DNA of 5,131 nt from Planctomycetes bacterium RBG_16_41_13 (GTDB lineage: Bacteria > Planctomycetota > Brocadiia > Brocadiales > Brocadiaceae): contig MHYI01000135.1 of assembly GCA_001828295.1 (NCBI GenBank), positions 1-5,131 of the forward strand, written 5' to 3'. Under the pieces are notes generated by a model, which made no database searches, had not been told where the DNA came from, and saw only the letters and a program-made list of their open reading frames with translations. A program made the translations under genes and the position numbers. This document shows, in pieces, positions 1 through 5,057 of this stretch (position 1 is the stretch's first letter; each line of letters opens with the position of its first letter).

Positions 1-110
1 TTTTCTTTTCTTTGGTATTCAATTTATCTGAAAAAATTAAAAAATTGCTATCTTCTTCGTTTTTTGTTTTAATGCCGCCTCAAAGGGAAAAAGCAATTTC
101 CCGTAATCTT
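1..110. other. AT-rich non-coding leader, no gene seen
   Basis: This stretch is dominated by T- and A-runs and shows no credible reading frame. The only structure seen is a short perfect inverted repeat, GGGAAA at 85-90 and TTTCCC at 97-102, with a 6-base loop. It lacks a following T-run, so it is not a convincing terminator. The window edge may cut off an upstream gene whose 3' flank this is. Confidence 0.4.
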
Positions 111-139
111 TTGAATTGAATTGCAGCTTTTTTTTAAAT
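111..139 (+). promoter_or_regulatory. Candidate sigma-70-type promoter for the DUF4160/DUF2442 pair
   Basis: TTGAAT at 111-116 (4 of 6 matches to TTGACA) is separated by 17 bases from TTAAAT at 134-139 (4 of 6 matches to TATAAT). This lies about 20 bases before the ATG at 160. The background is very AT-rich, so such matches are expected by chance and the call is weak. A second TTGAAT overlaps at 116-121. Confidence 0.22.
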
Positions 140-159
140 CATTAACCTAATGTAAATAA

Positions 160-396
160 ATGCCAACTGTTACTAAAATTGGTTCTTATCGTTTTTACTT
201 TTATTCCAGTGATGCGAATGAACTGCCCCATATTCATGTAAAAAGGGAAAGATTTACTGCCAAATTTTGGTTAAACCCAATCCGCCTGCAAAAATCTAAG
301 GGATTTAGTGATAGTGATCTCATAAAGATTCAAAAATTGGTAGAAAAAAATAAAAAATTATTTCAGGAGAAATGGAATGAGTACTTTAGTGCTTGA
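160..396 (+). CDS. DUF4160 domain protein, probable toxin-antitoxin-like partner
   Basis: This is a 78-residue soluble protein that I recognise as DUF4160. The N-terminus has the family pattern: MPT followed by IGSYRFYFYSSD, then the signature E-L-P-H-I-H-V (residues 21-27), then A-K-F-W-L (34-38), and a C-terminal helix with IQKLVEKNK and a final W-N-E-Y-F. The length is normal for the family, so the gene looks intact. No membrane segment or signal peptide is visible. The biochemical function is not known. Its genes commonly sit beside DUF2442 genes, as here, and the pair is often treated as a putative toxin-antitoxin module. That role is inference, as is which partner would be the toxin. 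The ATG at 160 has no clear Shine-Dalgarno sequence (upstream is AATGTAAATAA), but the match to family N-termini supports it. The 3' end overlaps the next gene by 20 bp. Confidence 0.85.
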   Translation: MPTVTKIGSYRFYFYSSDANELPHIHVKRERFTAKFWLNPIRLQKSKGFSDSDLIKIQKLVEKNKKLFQEKWNEYFSA

Positions 397-673
397 GCAT
401 GAATGTCTGGCTCAAAAAGTTGTTTTTACAAAGGATTCTTTTGTAGTTTATTTAAATGATGGGAGAAATATATCCGTGCCCATTGTTTGGTTTCCTCGAT
501 TGCTGAACGGCAATAAACCAGAACGAGAAAACTATGAACTGATTGGAGACGGAGAAGGAATTCATTGGCCTGATCTTGATGAAGATATTAGTGTCGAAGG
601 CATATTAGCTGGCAGACGTTCCGGAGAAAGCCAAAAATCTCTCGATAAATGGCTTAAAAAAAGAATCCGATAA
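377..673 (+). CDS. DUF2442 domain protein, partner of the DUF4160 gene
   Basis: This is a 98-residue soluble protein that I recognise as DUF2442. Its visible features are a strand-rich N-terminal half (VVFTKDSFVVYLNDGR, then I-S-V-P-I-V-W-F-P-R-L), a middle with YELIGDGEGIHWPDLDEDIS (residues 53-72), and the family-typical end E-G-I-L-A-G-R-R-S-G-E-S. It has no known catalytic motif. In related pairs DUF2442 lies next to DUF4160, and the domain is suspected to have a regulatory or antitoxin-like role, which is inference here. The ATG at 377 has AGGAG at 365-369 with a 7-base gap, a good ribosome-binding site inside the upstream gene. An ATG at 372 is in another frame. The 20-bp overlap implies co-transcription and probably translational coupling. 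No terminator is evident after the stop. Confidence 0.85.
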   Translation: MSTLVLEHECLAQKVVFTKDSFVVYLNDGRNISVPIVWFPRLLNGNKPERENYELIGDGEGIHWPDLDEDISVEGILAGRRSGESQKSLDKWLKKRIR

Positions 674-864
674 AGAGGGAGGGCGCTTTATAAATGCATC
701 AGACAACGAATCGTTTCCTGTAGTGCTTTGAGAACCTTCCTGAACATGCTGCAATGAGACGAAAAAAAGTTTTGCTGATTACATTTTCGGACAGCCTGTT
801 TGTTGTTGACGAAATACAAAGATTTATTGATTAATAATCGGAAGCAAGTAAATTACAGAATAGT
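674..864. other. Intergenic region, no supported gene
   Basis: This lies between the DUF2442 gene and the restriction-enzyme fragment. It holds no RNA gene, hairpin terminator or recognisable coding region. One short open stretch, 724-834 on the + strand, follows a TAG. It contains an ATG at 754 and would encode 26 residues ending in V-V-D-E-I-Q-R-F-I-D. It has no ribosome-binding site and I recognise no family, so it may be a coding remnant or chance. The last bases before 865 also lack a clear Shine-Dalgarno sequence. Confidence 0.4.
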
Positions 865-1131
865 ATGAATGACTTAAAAGAAAAGTTAAAGCGGATAGCA
901 GAGCTCACATGTAATGATATTGGAAAAAGTGAGGAAAATGTAAAGCAAAAAATTGTTGTTCCACTTCTTGAGTGTTTAGGTCACCATAGAAACCAACTTG
1001 AGCTTGAATATGGAACGGGTGGAAAGAGAACGGATTGGTATGACAAACATACAGAATTAGAAAAAGGAGACACATTGATTATTGAAGTTATTGAGCCAAA
1101 GAAAATATATAGATTAAGTATTTCTAAATAA
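865..1131 (+). pseudogene. N-terminal fragment of a type I restriction R-subunit-like protein (HsdR_N)
   Basis: This 88-residue frame resembles the start of HsdR-type N-terminal domains. It has a helical lead with S-E-E-N-V-K-Q-K-I-V-V-P-L-L-E-C-L-G-H (residues 22-40), then E-L-E-Y-G-T-G-G-K-R-T-D-W (47-58), then L-I-I-E-V-I-E-P-K-K (71-80). In this family such segments form the first part of a PD-(D/E)XK nuclease fold. D57 and E74 sit where acidic catalytic residues are expected, but the position expected to carry the catalytic lysine is I76. The frame stops eight residues after P-K-K, where intact proteins continue for tens to hundreds of residues. No continuation was found in the other frames before the repeat at 1176. 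There is no good ribosome-binding site and no hsdM or hsdS partner in the window. I read it as a decayed remnant. A small free-standing HsdR_N-like protein is a less likely alternative. Confidence 0.6.
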
Positions 1132-1175
1132 GTGGCAGTGCTGCATAAGGCGTTAAAATTTCGTAATAAGAATGG

Positions 1176-1247
1176 AAAATATGGGGACACTTCCCATATT
1201 TATCCACCAGGTCAAGCAAGAAATATGGGAAGTGTCCCCTAATTATT
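1176..1247. repeat. 72-bp hairpin repeat, copy A (REP/MITE-like)
   Basis: The element has perfect 19-base inverted arms, GGGGACACTTCCCATATTT at 1183-1201 and its exact complement at 1221-1239, around a 19-base loop. It ends in CTAATTATT. Each arm can also fold on its own (ATGGG with CCCAT). Copy B at 4038-4109 matches 70 of 72 bases in the same orientation, differing only in the loop (1211 and 1216). GGGG-led hairpins of this kind resemble REP or IS200-type single-strand transposition substrates, but no Y1 transposase gene is present, so the class is inferred. The copy lies between convergent units, three bases beyond the stop codon of the GGDEF-EAL gene, and could act as a transcription terminator. 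Confidence 0.85.
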
Positions 1248-1250
1248 ACG

Positions 1251-3950
1251 TTACAAGATTTCCGGGGAGGGTTTTCCTATAAAATATCCCTGCGCATAAT
1301 TAATATCAAATTCCCTGAGAATGTTCATTGTTTCCTCATGCTCTACAAATTCGGCAATGGTTTTGATATTCATCCCTTTTGCTACATCGGCAATGGCTTT
1401 CACAAAAAGTTGGTCATGGCAATCTCCATGGAGATTTTTTATAAATGAGCCGTCTATTTTAAGATAATCTACTTCCAGCTCTTTCAGATATCTGAAGGAG
1501 GTAAATCCCACGCCGAAGTCATCCAGTGAAATGCCACATCCGATTGCCCTCAATTCTTTAATAAACTTTATCGCACTGTCTAAATCACGAATGGCGGACG
1601 TCTCCGTTATTTCAAAAATGAGACGCCTTGTGTCTACCTTTGTTTCCAATATTGTAGTTTTCAGGTATTCAAACAATCCTTCATCACTAAAATCCTTTCC
1701 GGAAAGGTTAATGCTGAATGACGGGAATCCCCTTTTTTTGTTGAGATTAGACAGGTATTTTATTGTCTTTTCTATAACAACGCGGTCAATGAGCGGGATC
1801 AAACCCAACGTTTCAGCCACATCGATAAACGATGACGGAAATATTATTTTCCCATCCTGCGTACACATTCTGACAAGGGATTCGTAGTGGTGTATTTCAT
1901 TGTTATTTAAATTAAGTATTGGTTGAAACCAGGGAACAAAACGGTCTTCTTCGATAGCTCTTTGAATTTCTTCCTTCCACCGCATCCGTGAATGCATCTT
2001 TTCTAAAATGCGGTCTTCAGGATGATAAAGGTGTGTTCTGTTTTGCCCCAGCTCCTTAGCCAGGTAAACAGCAGCGTCGGCCTTTGTAAAAAGTTCGTTT
2101 ATCGTTACTCCGTGCCTTGGATAAAGAACAACGCCAATACTTGCAGTCAAATTACCTGCTATTTCAATCGCGCGGAATTTTTCGATCTTTTTCCTTACAT
2201 GTTCGGCTACCGCTATCCCTTCTTTTTCACCTTTAAAAGGCAGTAAGATTGCAAACTCATCCCCGCCCATGCGTCCAACAAAACTCTGTCCGGCATCCTT
2301 TCTCATAGATAAGGAATCGATTTCCGCTAATGTATTTTGCAGGAGTCCGGCAATGCCATGCAGTAATCTATCTCCAGCGCTGTGCCCGTAAGCGTCATTA
2401 TTTAGTCTGAATTTATCAATATTAACCAGAAGGATAACACCGGCTTTATTATTATTATTTTGGGCAGACAATATCCAGTCATTCAATAACGTCATGAAGT
2501 GTGCCCGGTTGTACAAGCCTGTCAGTTCATCATAGGCGGCAAGGTATCTGCTCCTTTCTTCAGATTTCATCTTTTCCGTGATATCTTCCTGCACCGCAAG
2601 AAAGTGTGTAATGTTTCCCCTATCGTTTCTTATGGGAGAAATCACACCGTTACCCCAGTAGTATTGTCCGTTCTTTTTCTTGTTTTTAAAGACCCCCCGC
2701 CATGTTTTTCCTGCAGCGATAGTCTTCCACAATTCCTCATATTCTGCATGGGTAGTCTCTCCGGAGGTAAGGATGCGGGGGTTCTGTCCGATTACTTCTT
2801 CCTTTGAATATCCTGTTACCTGTACAAACATTGGGTTTACATATTCAATAGTTCCTTTAACGTCCGTAATAAATATGGTATTTATGCTATGGTCGATAAC
2901 CGTGGAAAGCCTTCTCAATTCCTCTTCTGCCTTCTTTCTCTGTACAATGGCGCCTAACTGTACAGCAACCGTTGACACGAGTTTGATTAGTCGCCCGTCT
3001 TCATTCTGTCGTTTTCGCACAAAGAAAACCAGTACTGCAATAACCTTAGTATTGGCTATAACGGGAATACTCATTGCCGCTTTGAAACCATACTCCACGC
3101 AAATCTTCGCGCGGGGAAAGTCTCCATCAACTGTTGTATCGTGTCTCCACTCCGGTCTCCCTGAAGCCCATACACGTCCGGGCATCCCTATTTCCGGTAA
3201 AAAGTTAAATGTTTTGCTTTGTTTTACAAATCCGTCAAGATTTTCATGATTACCATACCACGCCTGGTCAAAATCGAGGCGCTTGCCATCGGGTGAAGGA
3301 AGCCATGCTTCACCGTATACCCAGCCTGTGGATTCACACACTTTATGCAATACCACGTTGAGCGCGGTTTGAAAATCCTCAGCTTTGGCAATTGCAGTAG
3401 TTATTGTATGGAAGAGGTTAATCTCGTCTTCCACCCTCTTACGTTCCGTAATATCATGCACCGTTCCGTTCATCCGGATAGCTTTACCTGTAGCGTCAAA
3501 AATGACCTCCGCCTGTTCATGGACTACCCGCTCTGCGCCGCCCGGTAAGACTATACGGTGATCAATGCCATATGGCTTCTTTTTATAGAGGGCATTGTTT
3601 ACAGATTCCTTTACAAATTCCCTGTCACCTGGGTGCACACAATTCAGGAACGCATCATATGTTGCGCCAAACGACTGTGGAACCAGACCGAATAAACGAT
3701 ATATCTCATCTGACCAATGCAATATATTATTCACTATATCCCATTCCCAGTTTCCCAGATGGGCAATTTTCTGTGCGTTGGCAAGACTGTTTTCGCTTTC
3801 CTTTAACTTTTCTTCAACCTGCCTGAGTTTAGTGATGTCATTTTCAAGCTCTTTAATCCTTTCTTCAAGTTTTAGAACGTCGGTATCGCGATAAACACTC
3901 ATTTTCTCTTTTTCTTCCTCAACAGATCTATCCTGTGAATTCCGCCACAT
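1251..3950 (-). CDS. PAS-GAF-PAS-GGDEF-EAL cyclic-di-GMP signalling protein
   Basis: This is a cytoplasmic sensor-effector of about 899 residues with no membrane segment or signal peptide. Its domains are a charged coiled coil (~15-60), a PAS_3/PAC domain (~57-170, closing in H-D-I-T-E-R-K-R), a GAF domain (~177-340), a second PAS (~345-463), GGDEF (~467-642) and EAL (~655-899). The cyclase has D-E-L-T-G-L-Y-N-R (474-482), metal-binding D512 and an intact GGDEF at 562-566. The inhibitory RxxD I-site is absent, with AGQS in its place (553-556). The phosphodiesterase has E-S-L-V-R (690-694) for EALxR and keeps N748, E780, D810-D811, K831, E867 and Q887. Both activities are therefore possible: GTP to cyclic-di-GMP, and cyclic-di-GMP to pGpG. 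I chose the ATG at 3950 because it has GGA four bases upstream. A GTG at 3959 and an ATG at 3902 (behind GAGGAAGAAAAAGAG) remain possible. It stands alone, bracketed by two direct hairpin repeats. Confidence 0.93.
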   Translation of the reverse strand: MWRNSQDRSVEEEKEKMSVYRDTDVLKLEERIKELENDITKLRQVEEKLKESENSLANAQKIAHLGNWEWDIVNNILHWSDEIYRLFGLVPQSFGATYDAFLNCVHPGDREFVKESVNNALYKKKPYGIDHRIVLPGGAERVVHEQAEVIFDATGKAIRMNGTVHDITERKRVEDEINLFHTITTAIAKAEDFQTALNVVLHKVCESTGWVYGEAWLPSPDGKRLDFDQAWYGNHENLDGFVKQSKTFNFLPEIGMPGRVWASGRPEWRHDTTVDGDFPRAKICVEYGFKAAMSIPVIANTKVIAVLVFFVRKRQNEDGRLIKLVSTVAVQLGAIVQRKKAEEELRRLSTVIDHSINTIFITDVKGTIEYVNPMFVQVTGYSKEEVIGQNPRILTSGETTHAEYEELWKTIAAGKTWRGVFKNKKKNGQYYWGNGVISPIRNDRGNITHFLAVQEDITEKMKSEERSRYLAAYDELTGLYNRAHFMTLLNDWILSAQNNNNKAGVILLVNIDKFRLNNDAYGHSAGDRLLHGIAGLLQNTLAEIDSLSMRKDAGQSFVGRMGGDEFAILLPFKGEKEGIAVAEHVRKKIEKFRAIEIAGNLTASIGVVLYPRHGVTINELFTKADAAVYLAKELGQNRTHLYHPEDRILEKMHSRMRWKEEIQRAIEEDRFVPWFQPILNLNNNEIHHYESLVRMCTQDGKIIFPSSFIDVAETLGLIPLIDRVVIEKTIKYLSNLNKKRGFPSFSINLSGKDFSDEGLFEYLKTTILETKVDTRRLIFEITETSAIRDLDSAIKFIKELRAIGCGISLDDFGVGFTSFRYLKELEVDYLKIDGSFIKNLHGDCHDQLFVKAIADVAKGMNIKTIAEFVEHEETMNILREFDINYAQGYFIGKPSPEIL

Positions 3951-3985
3951 GTTTTCCACTCTATTAAAATAAGGAATTTAGAAAC

Positions 3986-4015
3986 CGCAAATACACGCAA
4001 ATGGACGCTAATATT
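3986..4015. repeat. Three imperfect 10-bp tandem units upstream of the GGDEF-EAL gene
   Basis: CGCAAATACA, CGCAAATGGA and CGCTAATATT follow one another with a 10-base period, close to one helical turn. They lie 36-65 bases upstream of the chosen start of the GGDEF-EAL gene. They could be a worn dispersed repeat or repeated protein-binding sites. Nothing in the sequence decides between these, and chance is possible. Confidence 0.3.
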
Positions 4016-4037
4016 TTTAACGGGCGTCAGAAATCGT

Positions 4038-4109
4038 AAAATATGGGGACACTTCCCATATTTATCCACCAGATCAAACAAGAAATATGGGAAGTGTCCC
4101 CTAATTATT
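4038..4109. repeat. 72-bp hairpin repeat, copy B (REP/MITE-like)
   Basis: This is the second copy of the element at 1176-1247, in direct orientation and 2862 bp away. Its arms, at 4045-4063 and 4083-4101, are again perfect 19-base complements around a 19-base loop. The only differences from copy A are at 4073 and 4078, both in the loop. It lies about 88 bases upstream of the chosen GGDEF-EAL start, between that gene and the DUF433/DUF5615 pair, which is transcribed in the same direction. Its terminal CTAATTATT is expanded into a tandem array in this copy. Confidence 0.85.
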
Positions 4110-4127
4110 CTAATTATTCTAATTATT
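4101..4127. repeat. Tandem array, 3 x CTAATTATT
   Basis: There are three perfect consecutive copies of the 9-base unit CTAATTATT, followed by ATTATTAAT as a partial, slipped continuation. The first unit is also the tail of repeat copy B. Copy A carries this tail only once (1239-1247). Replication slippage at the element's end is the simplest explanation. Confidence 0.85.
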
Positions 4128-4138
4128 ATTATTAATGT

Positions 4139-4246
4139 GGGGTCACCCTTGATTAGTGATTTAATTTCTTCTAATCGTTTATTAATTTTATTATCTTTCG
4201 ATATCTTTGATTTCATAAATTTATTCACTAATCAAGGGGTAACTCC
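4139..4246. repeat. 108-bp inverted-repeat element, distinct from the 72-bp repeat
   Basis: The left arm at 4139-4159 starts GGGGTCACCC. The right arm at 4225-4246, read on the other strand, starts GGAGTTACCCC. The inner 13 bases are exact complements: CCTTGATTAGTGA at 4147-4159 against 4225-4237. The outer part has mismatches and one extra base. About 65 AT-rich bases lie between the arms. The GGGG lead-in and size suggest a second REP/MITE-like element. It lies downstream of the DUF433/DUF5615 pair and might also end that transcript, although no clear U-tract follows. Confidence 0.6.
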
Positions 4247-4281
4247 ATTCTTCTTTTGTTCCTCACCAGTTCTCCTGTTTC

Positions 4282-4365
4282 TTATTTCCGTTTACGAATA
4301 CGGATAGCTCCTGCCATAATAACGGTGAATGCTTGGTCTAACTCTGTGCCATGTTTATTTAAAGC
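4282..4365 (-). pseudogene. Out-of-frame C-terminal end of the DUF5615 gene
   Basis: One frame over from the end of the DUF5615 gene, the minus strand stays open from 4365 to a TAA at 4282-4284. It encodes 27 residues beginning ALNKHGTEL and ending AGAIRIRKRK. This is what DUF5615 proteins usually have after the K-A-E-x-x-L-R helix. Adding one G to the GG at 4365-4366 would join the frames into a protein of about 117 residues, a normal family length. It is therefore best read as the detached tail of the neighbouring gene. Confidence 0.75.
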
Positions 4366-4634
4366 CGAAGCATCACCTCCGCCTTATTCAACGGGGATAA
4401 TCCCGTCAAGCGGATAAGAATAACACTTGACATCAGACGTCGCTGTAAAAATACCAATTCCCCAAAATCCTTATCTGCCGTTATTAACAGATATCTTTCC
4501 TTGTTTGCAAGATCAAGCACATTCTCATCTGAAATCCCAGGTTCCATTTCAGCAACGTACCATACCTGATGGCCATCTTGCCTTAAACGCTCCACTATTT
4601 GCCGATCTACACTTTCATCTGCCAGACAGTTCAA
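4359..4634 (-). CDS. DUF5615 PIN-like protein, probable toxin, truncated by frameshift
   Basis: This 91-residue frame matches DUF5615, a PIN-like nuclease fold usually paired with DUF433. The family pattern is clear: L-A-D-E-S-V at 4-9, D-G-H-Q-V-W at 20-25, I-S-D-E-N-V-L at 34-40, and L-I-T-A-D-K-D-F-G-E-L at 50-60. D6, D36, D54 and D56 are the acidic residues likely to bind metal. An RNase toxin role follows from the fold and pairing and is not shown here. The start is a TTG at 4634-4632. It overlaps the DUF433 stop in a TTGA and sits four bases after AGGAGG, and the N-terminus fits the family. The frame ends early at 4359-4361, because the usual C-terminus continues in another frame to 4282 after an apparent one-base deletion. 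The product may be inactive. A sequencing error or ribosomal frameshifting could also explain this. Confidence 0.82.
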   Translation of the reverse strand: MNCLADESVDRQIVERLRQDGHQVWYVAEMEPGISDENVLDLANKERYLLITADKDFGELVFLQRRLMSSVILIRLTGLSPLNKAEVMLRL

Positions 4635-4864
4635 GCTACCTCCTGAATAGGATAAACCACCTCATCCCGTAATGAATCAGCCGCAAACGCCAGTGCTGCT
4701 TGAATAGCATCGCGGGTAAGACGGGGGTGTGCAGCCAGAATTTGCTCGATAGTTTCACCAGCGGCAAGCTTATCTAAAACAAGCTCTACTGTAATGCGTG
4801 TTCCGGCAATAACCGGTTTGCCTATCATGACCGCAGGATCTGATATGATTAATTTTTTCTGCAT
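4631..4864 (-). CDS. DUF433 domain protein, probable antitoxin
   Basis: This is a 77-residue protein of the DUF433 family, which has a small winged-helix-like fold. The signature is complete: I-S-D-P-A-V-M-I-G-K-P-V-I-A-G-T-R-I-T-V-E at residues 7-27, L-A-A-G-E-T-I-E-Q-I-L-A-A-H-P-R-L-T at 33-50, and A-A-L-A-F-A-A-D at 56-63. The usual role of the family is as the upstream partner of DUF5615 PIN-like proteins, presumably binding them and perhaps the operon's own promoter. That is inferred from the pairing. I chose the ATG at 4864 because AAGGAG (4870-4875) lies five bases upstream. A TTG at 4879 would add five residues but would place the ribosome-binding site inside the coding region. The stop overlaps the DUF5615 start. 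No membrane segment is present and the gene appears intact. Confidence 0.9.
   Translation of the reverse strand: MQKKLIISDPAVMIGKPVIAGTRITVELVLDKLAAGETIEQILAAHPRLTRDAIQAALAFAADSLRDEVVYPIQEVA
4638..4644 (-). promoter_or_regulatory. Strong ribosome-binding site for the DUF5615 gene
   Basis: AGGAGGT on the minus strand lies inside the last codons of DUF433. AGGAGG ends four bases before the TTG start at 4634. It decides this unusual start codon and implies that the downstream gene is translated from the same message and probably coupled to DUF433 translation. Confidence 0.8.
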
Positions 4865-4879
4865 TTTTTCTCCTTTCAA

Positions 4880-5001
4880 AGGACATATTATCTTACATTC
4901 AATACTTTAGAAAGTGTCGCTAACTCCAAAAATAGTTGTTCCAAACTATATTTGCCGTACTACCAATTTGTAAAATTTTCACAATATTGTATCACAAACA
5001 T
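4880..5001. other. Upstream region of the DUF433/DUF5615 pair
   Basis: This stretch is AT-rich with no coding frame. It should carry the promoter of the minus-strand pair. The minus strand has TAAGATAATAT close to the gene as a possible -10, but I could not place a good -35 at proper spacing. A perfect 10-base palindrome, ACAATATTGT, lies at 4981-4990. It is about 117 bases from the start codon and may be chance. Confidence 0.3.
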
Positions 5002-5057
5002 CTTGATTGTGCTATTGAACACTCAAGCTGCCTGCCTGCGTGTTGCATGCAGACAGG
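5002..5057. repeat. Two adjacent hairpins, REP-like
   Basis: The first hairpin pairs CTTGATTGT (5002-5010) with ACACTCAAG (5019-5027), 8 of 9 positions complementary around an 8-base loop. Three bases later CCTGCCTGCGTG (5031-5042) faces CATGCAGACAGG (5046-5057) across a 3-base loop. Ten of 12 positions are complementary, and a G-U wobble is possible on either strand. The second stem is more GC-rich than its surroundings. No gene end lies nearby on the + strand, so a dispersed repeat is more likely than a terminator. I see no gene from 5058 to the window end. Confidence 0.5.

Noticed and set aside
85..102. GGGAAA/TTTCCC inverted repeat as a terminator
   Set aside because: The stem is only six base pairs and no T-run follows on either strand.
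981..1190. Minus-strand open frame of 69 codons opposite the HsdR-like fragment
   Set aside because: It is a shadow of the fragment on the other strand, begins inside repeat copy A and resembles nothing I know.
2680..3249. Plus-strand open frame of 189 codons opposite the GGDEF-EAL gene
   Set aside because: It is antisense to a strongly supported coding region, with cysteine- and serine-rich composition typical of a shadow frame. No family resemblance or start signal was seen. The same holds for the other plus-strand frames within 1531-3894.
1176..4109. The two 72-bp repeats as a CRISPR array or as phage attachment sites
   Set aside because: There are only two copies, 2.9 kb apart, with strong internal palindromes and no cas genes. 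No integrase gene is present and the unit between them is a chromosomal-type signalling gene, so a REP/MITE reading fits better.
3899..4228. Minus-strand frame of 109 codons beginning with a basic, lysine-rich segment
   Set aside because: It starts with a GTG inside the right arm of one repeat, runs through the other arm, the 9-bp tandem array (giving an isoleucine/arginine run) and repeat copy B, and ends inside the GGDEF-EAL gene. It is built mostly from repeat DNA, with no ribosome-binding site and no recognisable family.
4427..4672. Plus-strand open frame opposite the DUF5615/DUF433 genes
   Set aside because: It is antisense to two well-recognised families and its proline/leucine-rich composition is that of a shadow frame.
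4864..4879. TTG at 4879 as the start of the DUF433 gene
   Set aside because: The AAGGAG at 4870-4875 would then lie within the coding sequence, whereas it is ideally placed for the ATG at 4864.
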